From Mesobacillus persicus (GTDB taxonomy: Bacteria; Bacillota; Bacilli; Bacillales; Cytobacillaceae), in the NCBI RefSeq assembly GCF_900109925.1, contig NZ_FOBW01000011.1, positions 1 through 64,000 on the forward strand: a DNA stretch of 64,000 bases. Reading direction: 5' to 3'. The position numbers and the translations under genes were made by a program. Positions 45,051 through 53,017 of the stretch are shown piece by piece. The number at the start of each line of letters is the position of its first letter. Positions within the stretch are counted from its first letter, which is position 1. The notes under the pieces are model-generated. The model saw nothing but the letters and a program-made list of their open reading frames with translations. It had not been told where the DNA came from and made no database searches.

Positions 45051-45326
45051 TTATATTCCCATTTTATAGTCATATTCCTTTGCTTTATCCGGTGCCGAGT
45101 TTTCAAATTCCATTTTTAAGTATGGCTTATAGGATGGCTCTACTTTTTTTACAAAAGAGTATGAACTAATCTTCTGAATGAGAGCATCCGTGTCTTCTAA
45201 ATCACAGTACAAGACTACATACTTAAGCTTTCTCGACACATAATGCACATTGCCAAACCTTCTTAGCATTTTAGCTTGCTTTAATGAGTAAAGCCAAACT
45301 ATGATTCCTTGTCTTTGACCTATCAT
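45051..45326 (-). CDS. ylbG: DUF2129 family protein YlbG
   Basis: Small cytoplasmic protein of 91 residues, UPF0298/DUF2129. It has the conserved stretches [26 protein letters not shown] and [15 protein letters not shown]. Function is unknown. It starts at ATG after GAAGGGGAAAG. It sits between ylbF and the csfG-like RNA. The upstream gap is occupied by GC-rich repeat copy 3. Confidence 0.9.
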   Translation of the reverse strand: MIGQRQGIIVWLYSLKQAKMLRRFGNVHYVSRKLKYVVLYCDLEDTDALIQKISSYSFVKKVEPSYKPYLKMEFENSAPDKAKEYDYKMGI

Positions 45327-45402
45327 ATTCTTTCCCCTTCAGAACATATACTTGTACCTAGTTTATCACATGAAACCTATTTTTTACAATCTTGCTTTAT
45401 TT

Positions 45403-45638
45403 TTAGTAAGGCTGTTTTCGTTATGTTTGTTGCTTTTAAACAAGGGGTGGTTGATTTGCGCTCCAGGATGCTCGCTTTCCGCGGGGCGTGCGGTGAGCCT
45501 CCTCGTCGCCACGGCTCCTGTGGGGTCTCACCTGTCCCGCTGCTCCCGCAGGAGTCTCGCACCTTCCACTCCAATCAACCTGTTTTATCTATATGTATAA
45601 CCATATAAAACAAATCTTTTAGAAAACAGCCTTAGTAA
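45403..45638. repeat. GC-rich dispersed repeat, copy 3, with outer inverted ends
   Basis: The GC-rich core 45450-45579 (GTTGATT ... AATCAAC) is collinear with copies 1 and 2. It is embedded in AT-rich arms that end in a near-perfect 17-bp inverted repeat, TTAGTAAGGCTGTTTTC at 45403-45419 and GAAAACAGCCTTAGTAA at 45622-45638 (one mismatch). This gives the best view of the complete element, about 235 bp. No open frame inside is credible. Confidence 0.88.
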
Positions 45639-45641
45639 ATG

Positions 45642-45670
45642 AAAAAAAGAGTATGGAAAGCTCCATACTC
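45642..45670 (-). terminator. Terminator after ylbF
   Basis: Minus-strand stem GAGTATGGA/TCCATACTC followed by seven T, abutting the ylbF stop. Confidence 0.85.
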
Positions 45671-45671
45671 A

Positions 45672-46112
45672 TTAACAACCGCAGCTACCACCGCTACCAC
45701 AGCCACCACCGCAAGAGGAACCCGTATCAAAAAACGGACTCCCAGTCGGGACTTTAACGCTTGCTGAAACAGATCGCCCAATTAGCACACTAATTTCATC
45801 AAGAAGGCCTTGGACATCATTTTCCGCTTTCTTAAACTCGGCAACAGCTTCATCTAGGTCTACATCCCTTTTAAGTACCCGAATCTGTGTCATAACTTCC
45901 TTGTAATCAGGATGATATTTACCAAACCTTTGCACTTCTTCGTAACGCTCCTTCATTTTCACGAAGGCCTTAATCTTAGTCTGCGTTTCAACGCTGGACT
46001 TCACTCTATATAAACACTGTCGGTAATTCTCTGCTATGTCAGAATCTAGTACCATTTGAACCAATTCTTCTGCTTTTTCTAAAAGTTCTATTCTTTCGAT
46101 TGTAGCAAGCAT
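45672..46112 (-). CDS. ylbF: YlbF/RicF family regulator
   Basis: Subunit of the Y-complex (YlbF, YmcA, YaaT), which directs RNase Y mRNA maturation and affects competence, biofilm and sporulation in B. subtilis. The 146-residue helical protein has the Com_YlbF fold (VDLDEAVAEFKKAENDVQGLL). It ends in a Gly/Cys-rich tail with four cysteines (CGGGCGSGGSCGC). The Ric complex carries iron-sulphur clusters, so the tail may contribute ligands (inference). It starts at ATG after GGAGGTGGG. Confidence 0.92.
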   Translation of the reverse strand: MLATIERIELLEKAEELVQMVLDSDIAENYRQCLYRVKSSVETQTKIKAFVKMKERYEEVQRFGKYHPDYKEVMTQIRVLKRDVDLDEAVAEFKKAENDVQGLLDEISVLIGRSVSASVKVPTGSPFFDTGSSCGGGCGSGGSCGC

Positions 46113-46204
46113 GTTTCGCCCACCTCCGTTTCATATTTTAACATGAAAACAGTGGAAAAGCGAAGTTCTAAAATGAAATAAGCTTCCTAGGTTAGAAAGA
46201 AGCT

Positions 46205-46444
46205 TTAAGTTTGCGTGTTCATATTAGCAAACATCTGCATCATCATCGAAGCCATTTGAACCCCATTCGAAAATTTTTGCACTTGATGTGGAATGGTCTT
46301 CTCATAATAATTCATAGCAGCAATCTCCATTGTCGAAATATCTCTCGGATCTCTAGCTAGTTTTCTATACCAATGAGGATTGATTCGAATAAATTCATGT
46401 AACTCTTTTTGTGTTTGAATTTGCTCTAGTACGTCTTTTCTCAA
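46205..46444 (-). CDS. ylbE: YlbE-like protein
   Basis: A 79-residue protein of the YlbE family, function unknown. The core IRINPHWYRKLARDPRD (about 19-35) is conserved. The C-terminus is Met-rich (MASMMMQMFANMN). It starts at TTG nine bases after AGGAGG. It lies between ylbD and ylbF, 15 bp after the ylbD stop, and is probably cotranscribed with ylbD. Confidence 0.85.
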   Translation of the reverse strand: MRKDVLEQIQTQKELHEFIRINPHWYRKLARDPRDISTMEIAAMNYYEKTIPHQVQKFSNGVQMASMMMQMFANMNTQT

Positions 46445-46459
46445 ACCAATACTCCTCCT

Positions 46460-46873
46460 TTAGTCTTTTCTAAAAGAAAAGGGGTGTTGAGGGGCCTCGT
46501 TTTTTGGACTATTGCTTGGTGGTTGATTCCCCTGAAATTGTCCAAGAACTCCTTGAATCGCTGCGATTGCCTGGCTTATATTGCCTATCTGTCCTTGGAG
46601 CTGGTCTTGGTCCATATTCTTAACAGCATTCATTACTTTAGACATCCAATCACCGCTAGTTTTCGTTTCATCCGCTTTCTTCTCTTCTTTAGATTTATGA
46701 CTTCCCTCACGGTAACTATCCCAGCGCGCATCGTCTTCACCGAGCAAGTACCACTCCTCGTATAATTCCTGCCAAGTTACATCCCCATTTCTTACTTCTT
46801 TAATAAGATTAGGATTCTCTTTAACAAACATCTTAAATTGTTGCACTGATGGATGGAGTTTTTTATCTGCCAT
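46460..46873 (-). CDS. ylbD: Spore coat protein YlbD
   Basis: YlbD family spore-coat-associated protein of about 137 residues. The N-terminal domain HPSVQQFKMFVKENPNLIKEV ... WQELYEEWYLLGEDD is characteristic. The middle is charged. The C-terminal part is Gln-rich and low in complexity (LQGQIGNISQAIAAIQGVL, then NQPPSNSPKNE). The start is ATG 46873 after AGGTGACGG. Transcribed with ylbE. Confidence 0.88.
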   Translation of the reverse strand: MADKKLHPSVQQFKMFVKENPNLIKEVRNGDVTWQELYEEWYLLGEDDARWDSYREGSHKSKEEKKADETKTSGDWMSKVMNAVKNMDQDQLQGQIGNISQAIAAIQGVLGQFQGNQPPSNSPKNEAPQHPFSFRKD

Positions 46874-47048
46874 GTCCGTCACCTCACCTTGTTACAATTG
46901 CCTACAATAATTTATGTGTTACGATAAAAAAGGTGATTCTTATTATTAGGAACTTTCCATCAGCAGACCTTTTACTGCCTATAAAACTGCGTTAAAATGG
47001 TCAAAGGATTGGCTTACAAAAGTGGAACTAGAAAGAGGTTAAAAAAAG

Positions 47049-47534
47049 ATGAAAGATAATGAATTAAACTCCTTACTGGAAGAATGTTTGCTACTAGCAA
47101 GTGAAGAGGACCAAAACATCATTAGAAATATTCTAACCGGTGTGAAGCAAAAGCTTGAGAAAAAAGATGAAACGTATATTGGGAATATCCTTCAGTTTGA
47201 GAAAAAAATTGAGGATAATACATATGAACTGACTATTCCCGTTTCATCACTGATTAACAATAATCTTGATATCGTACATGGTGGAATCACAGCAACCGTT
47301 ATCGATACTGCTATGGGAATGATGGCCGCCAATACTCTACCTGCAGGTTATGCTTGCGTCACAACTCAACTAAATATTCATTACTTAGCGCCAGGAGTGG
47401 GAAAAGAAATAACATGTAAAGCCCGATTTGTTCACCAAGGTTCAAAAACAATCGTAATGGAATCCGATGTCCATCGGGATGATGGCAAAAAAATTGCCCA
47501 TGCAACAGGTAGCTTCTTTATAGTAAAAAAATAA
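47049..47534 (+). CDS. PaaI-type hotdog-fold thioesterase
   Basis: Hotdog-fold acyl-CoA thioesterase of 161 residues. The active-site helix HGGITATVIDTAMGMMAAN (about 76-94, with HGG and Asp) and the LNIHYLAPGVGKEITCKARF strand are typical of the PaaI group. The N-terminal 40 residues are helical and charged. The substrate is unknown. It is divergent from ylbD and has no counterpart in the B. subtilis ylb block that I know of. The start is ATG after AGAGGT. Confidence 0.87.
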   Translation: MKDNELNSLLEECLLLASEEDQNIIRNILTGVKQKLEKKDETYIGNILQFEKKIEDNTYELTIPVSSLINNNLDIVHGGITATVIDTAMGMMAANTLPAGYACVTTQLNIHYLAPGVGKEITCKARFVHQGSKTIVMESDVHRDDGKKIAHATGSFFIVKK

Positions 47535-47607
47535 GCAAAGGGGGAAATTCCTTTGCTTTTCTCTTTTAATAGTATATTAAGTTCTTTTCTCGAACATGGT
47601 TGCAGTC

Positions 47608-48645
47608 TTATTTTATGAAATTCTGAGTGTAGTATTTATTATAAACACCAACACCCAAATGTGTGAACTCCACATTGAGAAGTGATTCGCGATGACCTTT
47701 ACTGTTTAGCCACCCTTCTACAACAGCAGGGGCATCCGTATAATGCGCCGCAATGTTTTCACCTGCAAGTTGATAGAATACATTTCCTGCGTCTAAACGA
47801 TCTGAAAGGCTACCATACTTTTCTGATATATGAGCAAAGTAGTTCGCTTCCTTCATCTCCTTACTATGTGCATAAGCCACCTCAGCTGTACTCTCATCCC
47901 AATGCAACCTCACCCGCTTATGCCTTGTCCGTATCACATTCGTTATATCAAGTATCTGTAATTCCGCTCCAACCTCAATTTTTCTCCACTCACTATCCTG
48001 AATTTCTTGTGGTTTAATGATTTCGCCTCGATAAATCATTTCATAAGGTTGATGTTTAACGAGAGTCTCCCCATCTATAAATCTTACACTCGAAAGATTT
48101 CCAGTAAAACGATCAATATACAGTTGAGCATGAATATCACCCACATTTATTAATGGCCTATACAATATATCCTCTTCTGTAAGCTCAAATTGATAGGAAT
48201 TGTCCTTTATATTTATAGGGACTTGGGCCTGGATTGAATTGATTTTATGATATTGGTCTATAGATAGCCCAATCTTAAATGGGGCTGTATTAACTGCATT
48301 TCCAATCGCATATAGGGTAACAACTTTATTGTTTAACACTCCCGCTTGAACATAATGATTTAGATCAAAGTTATATATAAACCAAGTATAGCCATAAGCA
48401 GATGAATCTTTCCTAGCAGGTGCCCCGAGTTTTTGAATTAATGACTGAACATCTTCACCAACTAAGGTGCCTAGGCTTTCCGCAGGCAAACCTAGGGCGG
48501 CATTTAGAGGGGATTCTTTTTTTTCTACGTCTATTATATTCTCTGCAGTATGACTACCTTTCTCCTCATGATTGTCAAAAGCAAACTGAAAGCCTATGTA
48601 TAAAATGACAGATGCAATTAAAAATATCCCAATAACAGGTCTCAG
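47608..48645 (-). CDS. ylbC: CAP-domain secreted/membrane protein YlbC, CTG start
   Basis: A 345-residue protein with an N-terminal membrane or signal helix (VIGIFLIASVILYIGFQF, about 4-21) and two central CAP-associated repeats. The C-terminal CAP (SCP-like) domain shows AYAHSKEMKEANYFAH, GENIAAH and GHRESLL. An ATG/GTG/TTG start first appears only at 48489, after the helix. The frame is open to an in-frame TAA at 48660-48658. CTG 48645 lies six bases after GGAGGG, with no other conventional start between. The length then agrees with B. subtilis YlbC as I recall it. Function is unknown. Confidence 0.82.
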   Translation of the reverse strand: MRPVIGIFLIASVILYIGFQFAFDNHEEKGSHTAENIIDVEKKESPLNAALGLPAESLGTLVGEDVQSLIQKLGAPARKDSSAYGYTWFIYNFDLNHYVQAGVLNNKVVTLYAIGNAVNTAPFKIGLSIDQYHKINSIQAQVPINIKDNSYQFELTEEDILYRPLINVGDIHAQLYIDRFTGNLSSVRFIDGETLVKHQPYEMIYRGEIIKPQEIQDSEWRKIEVGAELQILDITNVIRTRHKRVRLHWDESTAEVAYAHSKEMKEANYFAHISEKYGSLSDRLDAGNVFYQLAGENIAAHYTDAPAVVEGWLNSKGHRESLLNVEFTHLGVGVYNKYYTQNFIK

Positions 48646-48732
48646 AGAATTCCCTCCTTAATTTAGATGATTTTATTTCTTGAATGGGGATGACCTATTA
48701 TTATTTTATCATTTATGATTATTACTTTAACG

Positions 48733-48761
48733 AAAAAAAAGGCGCATATAAGCACCTTTTT
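48733..48761 (-). terminator. Terminator after the CBS-domain gene
   Basis: Minus-strand stem AAGGTGC/GCGCCTT (one G-T pair) followed by TTTTTT. Confidence 0.7.
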
Positions 48762-48778
48762 CCCTAGTTCTATATAAG

Positions 48779-49210
48779 TTACTGTAGCTGACTTTTATCT
48801 GTCTCAGAAATTTCAGATAGAGCAACTTCTGCCTTCTTGTCCATTTTAGGATTAACCGCTAAATCTCCTAATGATACAATTCCTACAAGTTTATCCCCTT
48901 CGACAATAGGAAGACGACGGATTTGGTGTTCGGCCATTATATTTGCTGCTTCATCAGTTGTAGTTTCTGGTGTAATCGTAATTAGATGGTCACTCATGAC
49001 CTCTTCCACTTTAGAGGATCCAGGGTTCTTCTCAGCCACTCCCCGAATAACTAGATCCCTATCTGTAATCATACCTACAAGTCTCTCTCCATCTACAATT
49101 GGGATGGCACCTACATCGAATTCCTTCATTTTTACGGCAACCTCATAAACATTATCGAGTAATGAACAGGTTTCTACATCTGTCGTCATAATTTCGCGAA
49201 TCTTTGCCAT
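48779..49210 (-). CDS. ylbB: CBS-domain protein (YlbB)
   Basis: Two tandem CBS motifs forming one Bateman module. CBS1 covers about 5-60 (IMTTDVETCSLLDNVYEVAVKM, MITDRDLVIRG) and CBS2 about 70-125 (MSDHLITITPETTTDEAA, GIVSLGDLAV). Such proteins usually sense adenine nucleotides; the ligand here is unknown. The 143 residues start at ATG 49210, nine bases after AAGGAG. The position next to ylbA and ylbC identifies it as ylbB. Confidence 0.9.
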   Translation of the reverse strand: MAKIREIMTTDVETCSLLDNVYEVAVKMKEFDVGAIPIVDGERLVGMITDRDLVIRGVAEKNPGSSKVEEVMSDHLITITPETTTDEAANIMAEHQIRRLPIVEGDKLVGIVSLGDLAVNPKMDKKAEVALSEISETDKSQLQ

Positions 49211-49287
49211 TTCTGCCAACTCCTTCGTTTAAATCTCTTACTTTTATAGAATCTCCTTTAAAAAACAATTTATGCCAGCATAATACA

Positions 49288-49316
49288 TTGCAACTTTTTC
49301 GTATTTTTACTATTAT
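49288..49316 (+). promoter_or_regulatory. Sigma-A promoter of ylbA
   Basis: TTGCAA (49288-49293), 17-nt spacer, TATTAT (49311-49316), about 60 bp before the ylbA start. Confidence 0.55.
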
Positions 49317-49376
49317 TGATAAGGAGAAGGTTCCATTAAGTAGCATACTGCTTCTATGTGTTTAGGAGGGATGAGG

Positions 49377-49736
49377 ATGATTTTTGAAAATACCGGATTG
49401 GAAAAGTTCAAAGCCGATCTGAATAGGTTAGACGAACTCATGGAGGATTATGGGTTAGAACGGCATGGCCAGTGGGATTACGAAAGGGTCACATATGACC
49501 GTAGGTTTGATTTAAAAGAGGGTACATACTATCTTCGCGTTCAGGGGTATGCGGTCGAAGGAGATGTAGGTGCTCATAAAGCTGTCATTCAATTGATGGC
49601 TCCCGTTATTGGGAAGCACTATTATCCACATGGTATCGAATATGGGGAAAATGAACACTTTCCAAAATCATTATTAAGTCAATGTGAAAAAATCCTTAGT
49701 GATGTTAAGGAAAATGTCGAGAAAGTTGCCCTATAA
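49377..49736 (+). CDS. ylbA: YugN-like family protein YlbA
   Basis: A 119-residue cytoplasmic protein of the YugN family, function unknown. The sequence WDYERVTYDRRFDLKEGTYY and the GKHYYPHGIEYGE stretch are the recognisable blocks. I place the start at ATG 49377 (MIFENTGLEKF), six bases after an AGGAGGG box. Earlier in-frame ATGs touch or precede that box. It is closed by a strong terminator. Confidence 0.86.
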   Translation: MIFENTGLEKFKADLNRLDELMEDYGLERHGQWDYERVTYDRRFDLKEGTYYLRVQGYAVEGDVGAHKAVIQLMAPVIGKHYYPHGIEYGENEHFPKSLLSQCEKILSDVKENVEKVAL

Positions 49737-49743
49737 GCTAATG

Positions 49744-49772
49744 GAAAAAGGCGCATTTTTGCGCCTTTTTTT
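49744..49772 (+). terminator. Terminator after ylbA
   Basis: Stem AAAAAGGCGCA/TGCGCCTTTTT around a T-rich loop with a long T tail. Confidence 0.9.
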
Positions 49773-49882
49773 CAAACCCAATTTAGAAAACTTAAATATC
49801 CATACTTTTGTTGTGGACTCTACTAAATACGAATATAATGGAAAGGTGATAAACCCTCTTTATCATAGAAAGGAGTCCACCG

Positions 49883-50941
49883 TTGACTAGATTCTTTACC
49901 AAAAGAAATATAACCGTTCTTATAGCTATACTCCTTATAGCATTATTAATCTATATCATTCTTCCCGTTTCTGTTCCGTTAATAGGTGCACTATTAACAG
50001 CAATGGTTCTTGAACCCATTGTGCGATTTTTACAGGAACGAATGAATATTGGCCGTAAATTTTCGGTCACAATTACGTTTATTGCTTTTTTAATATTAAT
50101 TAGCTTTTCTGGATACATTATTACGACAAAAGTGATTACAGAAGCTGTGAACGTGGTTGAAAACGCTCCAAAATATATTAACGATATAACCAATGTTTGG
50201 TTTGATGCCCAGGACCGTTTTGTGGAGGCTGCAAAGGATTTCCCAGACGAATTAGTTGAAGAAATCAATGATCGCGGGGAAATCTTTCTAATAAATGTTC
50301 GGGATGACTTACTAGCTCTGATTAATATTAATAATCTCAAGACAATCCTGACGAATATTCCAAACTTCCTCGTCAGTTTTATTGTCTACTTAATTGCCCT
50401 CTTCCTCTTCCTACTAGACTTACCGCGTCTTAGGAAAGGATTTTATAGCTTTCTTTCGGATAAAACAGCCGAAAAGGTCGATTTTATGACATCAAGGCTT
50501 GCTTATGTGATTACTGGGTTTTTCAAGGCTCAGTTCCTAGTTAGTGTTATTATCTTTGTAGTATCGTTAATTGGTCTATTTTTGATTGTTCCTGAGGTTG
50601 CCTTATTCATGTCTCTAGTTATTTGGGTAATTGATTTTATTCCTATTATAGGATCCATTGCCATATTAGGCCCGTGGGCTCTTTTCCACCTTTTAACAGG
50701 GGATATTATTATTGGAACGAAACTAGCTATATTAGCTGCTGTCCTCTTAATTATTAGGAGAACCGTAGAACCAAAGGTAATGGGTACTCATATTGGCTTG
50801 TCCCCATTAGCTACTCTAATTGCAATGTACCTAGGATTAAAGTTGTTAGGCATGGCTGGATTCATTATCGGTCCTCTATTAGTGATTGGATTTAATACCG
50901 CTAGGGAAGCTGGAATAATCAAATTGAATTTCAAAATCTGA
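49883..50941 (+). CDS. AI-2E family transporter / YtvI-like sporulation membrane protein
   Basis: Polytopic membrane protein of the AI-2E/UPF0118 family, 352 residues with seven to eight helices and a large extracytoplasmic segment (about 80-155). The family signature PIIGSIAILGPWALFHLLTGD is near 253-273, and EPKVMGTHIGLSPLATLIAMYLGLK (counted as about 295-319) precedes the last helices. It resembles the YtvI branch, which is sporulation-linked, but the branch call is tentative. It starts at TTG after AAAGGAG. It lies between ylbA and the ctaG region. Confidence 0.8.
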   Translation: MTRFFTKRNITVLIAILLIALLIYIILPVSVPLIGALLTAMVLEPIVRFLQERMNIGRKFSVTITFIAFLILISFSGYIITTKVITEAVNVVENAPKYINDITNVWFDAQDRFVEAAKDFPDELVEEINDRGEIFLINVRDDLLALININNLKTILTNIPNFLVSFIVYLIALFLFLLDLPRLRKGFYSFLSDKTAEKVDFMTSRLAYVITGFFKAQFLVSVIIFVVSLIGLFLIVPEVALFMSLVIWVIDFIPIIGSIAILGPWALFHLLTGDIIIGTKLAILAAVLLIIRRTVEPKVMGTHIGLSPLATLIAMYLGLKLLGMAGFIIGPLLVIGFNTAREAGIIKLNFKI

Positions 50942-50966
50942 CCGGACATCATGTCCGGTTTTTTTA
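50941..50966 (+). terminator. Terminator after the AI-2E/YtvI gene
   Basis: Stem ACCGGACAT/ATGTCCGGT with one unpaired base and seven T, starting inside the stop codon. Confidence 0.9.
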
Positions 50967-51059
50967 TTGTTTTAGTCCCCCCTGTTATAACCATTCTAGA
51001 AACTTCGACTCCATACCTTCCACACCGGATCAGTAATCAACATACAATTTTAAAAGACA

Positions 51060-51089
51060 AAAAAAAAAGCTACCTACTGGCAGCTTTTT
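51060..51089 (-). terminator. Terminator after the DUF420 gene
   Basis: Minus-strand stem AAAAAGCTGCC/GGTAGCTTTTT followed by a long T run. Confidence 0.75.
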
Positions 51090-51103
51090 ACTAGTAATAT
51101 TAT

Positions 51104-51574
51104 TTAACTCCCAAGAATTGCTTTAATTAAGGATGTTGTTTCTCCACCATGGTAGAAAACATACAATAGCAGATATACGGCCACACCAGTGATTCCTGTG
51201 AAGAACCAAACAATGCTAGTTACTGGGCCTAGCTTTCGATGGAGAGCAAGTCGGTTTTTATAACCAGACCATAGCGAGATAATCCCTAAGATTGCACCAG
51301 TTGTGGCAAGGATAATATGAAATATTAGAAACACTGTGTAATAGATCTCAATATCAGCTGGTCCGCCAAACGATGTATTCCCGATAAAGAGCGTTCTCGA
51401 AGCATAAATAATAAAGAAAATCACAGCAAAAATTCCCGCAAGTGTCATTGTCTTTTTGTGTTTCTCAATATTCTTCTGTTTAATTTGCCACCACCCAATG
51501 GCGACAGTAATAGCACTGAGCACAATGAAAAACGTACTAATCGTTGGCAAAAGTGGAAGGCTTTGCATGCTCAT
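51104..51574 (-). CDS. ctaM: DUF420 membrane protein (CtaM/YozB-like)
   Basis: Four-helix membrane protein of 156 residues. Conserved histidines fall in the KHKKTM, IFHIILA and ALHRKLG segments. The Staphylococcus homologue CtaM is required for maturation of the haem-copper oxidase; the B. subtilis homologue is YozB. Its place next to ctaG supports an oxidase-assembly role. It starts at ATG after GAGAGGAAA. The gene symbol is by homology and context. Confidence 0.8.
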   Translation of the reverse strand: MSMQSLPLLPTISTFFIVLSAITVAIGWWQIKQKNIEKHKKTMTLAGIFAVIFFIIYASRTLFIGNTSFGGPADIEIYYTVFLIFHIILATTGAILGIISLWSGYKNRLALHRKLGPVTSIVWFFTGITGVAVYLLLYVFYHGGETTSLIKAILGS

Positions 51575-51614
51575 TTTCCTCTCTCTATTATTTCTAATTT
51601 ATATTTTTAGTCTA

Positions 51615-52526
51615 TTATTCGGTTGTCCGAGGTTGTTGCTGATGATATAGTGCTAACTCTTCCTTCTCCTTCTCCCGTTCGCTATTGTACCAACTGAAGA
51701 ACGCGTAAGCTAGGACCACTCCATATACAATTTCCTGAATAATTTTCATTAATACTCCGCCTAGTCGTTGATCTTCAATTAAAGATAGAGAACTAAACAT
51801 CTCAGGCCCACTTAGATTTAGTGTAGCAAGAGTGGATGGTGGTACGCACAGTGCAAGAGCTTGTCCCCATGCAGTCGGATCCGCAAAGGTTGCATACATA
51901 GGTGTTTCCGCGAAAATGATTAATGCACAGGCTGGAGTTAACAAGACTCCATCGGCAAATATATAGCCGACTTTCTTCAAACCGGACAAAGACTGTTGCT
52001 CAGGTAAAACATTAAGTAATGGCCACCACATGGCGATTGAAAAAATAAACAACACCGAAGTAAACACAGCATGCAACCACATATCTGTTTTAACTACATC
52101 AAATATTAACGGAATATGATAAAGCGAAAACATACCGTTAAATAATATAAGTGCAATTAAAGGTTTAGTTATAAAAGCAAACAGTGGCTTAATGACGCGT
52201 GTGTTTATCAAATTCCTCCAAAGCCAATCAGGTAACCCAAAGATAAGCAAGGGCGGTATGACAAGGTATAGCGTTGCCATTTGTACCATATGAGCATAAA
52301 ACGTGATGTGCCCCAACAAGTCAAGAGGCGACCCCTTTATCACATATAGCAAAATAATTCCTACAGTAAAATATGTTGTCTGTTTTGCCGTAGCTTTTTG
52401 GCCACCTTTAAACCGTGGATAGTACTTGAATACTATCAGGTAATAGAACGCCAAAATGAGAAGTATGCAAACAAAATAGACAGGACTCCAGTTTGCTCTA
52501 AAACCGAAGAGATCAAGAGAAAACAT
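51615..52526 (-). CDS. ctaG: Cytochrome c oxidase assembly factor CtaG
   Basis: Bacillus-type CtaG (caa3_CtaG family), a polytopic protein needed for caa3 oxidase assembly, not homologous to the mitochondrial Cox11 type. The 303 residues have about seven helices, with GHITFYAHMVQMATLYLVIPPLLIFG (about 86-111) and the histidine-containing MFSLYHIPLIFD as family blocks. It starts at ATG after AGAGGTGA. A terminator precedes it (52636-52659), so it is transcribed apart from ctaCDEF. Confidence 0.93.
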   Translation of the reverse strand: MFSLDLFGFRANWSPVYFVCILLILAFYYLIVFKYYPRFKGGQKATAKQTTYFTVGIILLYVIKGSPLDLLGHITFYAHMVQMATLYLVIPPLLIFGLPDWLWRNLINTRVIKPLFAFITKPLIALILFNGMFSLYHIPLIFDVVKTDMWLHAVFTSVLFIFSIAMWWPLLNVLPEQQSLSGLKKVGYIFADGVLLTPACALIIFAETPMYATFADPTAWGQALALCVPPSTLATLNLSGPEMFSSLSLIEDQRLGGVLMKIIQEIVYGVVLAYAFFSWYNSEREKEKEELALYHQQQPRTTE

Positions 52527-52635
52527 GACAAAATCACCTCTATTATTAGAAAACCTTTTATACTATTATACCTGTTCTGACAAGCTATCCGCAATGAAAC
52601 AGAATATTCTACTCAATATTGAAACTAACAAAGAA

Positions 52636-52659
52636 AAAATCGGCAAATATGCCGATTTT
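52636..52659 (-). terminator. Terminator after ctaF
   Basis: Perfect 10-bp stem AAAATCGGCA/TGCCGATTTT with a 4-nt loop, then TTTC on the minus strand. Confidence 0.9.
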
Positions 52660-52678
52660 CCCTTTTAGAAATATTAAA

Positions 52679-53014
52679 TTACCACCAAACAATTGTAACA
52701 AATGCTAAAACAGTTACAAAGCCAACTAGAGCGCCTGAGTAAAGAAATAGCGCAGGAGCCTCATGTCCTTTGTGACTCATATGCATGAAGTAGTACAATT
52801 GGAAAATTACCTGAACAACAGCCAAAAGTAGAATGAATGGTACCGTAAACCATTTGGATAAATCACCAAATCCGACCGCAGCAAAAGCAATCAACGTCAA
52901 GAAGATCATTAGAGTAAAGGTGACAACCTGGTATCTCATTTCCTCTGCATTCTTTTTGCGTCGGTACTCGATATCAACTTTTGGGTTACCTGTAGTTGGT
53001 TGTTGATTTGCCAT
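52679..53014 (-). CDS. ctaF: Cytochrome caa3 oxidase subunit IV
   Basis: Small membrane subunit of the caa3 oxidase, 111 residues with three helices. The sequence QVIFQLYYFMHMSHKG is the conserved block of COX4-type bacterial subunits. It starts at ATG four bases after the ctaE stop, in the conserved order ctaC-D-E-F. Confidence 0.95.
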   Translation of the reverse strand: MANQQPTTGNPKVDIEYRRKKNAEEMRYQVVTFTLMIFLTLIAFAAVGFGDLSKWFTVPFILLLAVVQVIFQLYYFMHMSHKGHEAPALFLYSGALVGFVTVLAFVTIVWW

Positions 53015-53017
53015 CAG

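Noticed and set aside
45309-45608. Open frames on both strands inside GC-rich repeat copy 3
   Set aside because: They arise from the repeat's base composition; the reading frame is not kept in copies 1 and 2.
48489-48489. TTG 48489 as the ylbC start
   Set aside because: It lacks a ribosome site and would discard an in-frame membrane helix that follows a strong GGAGGG box.
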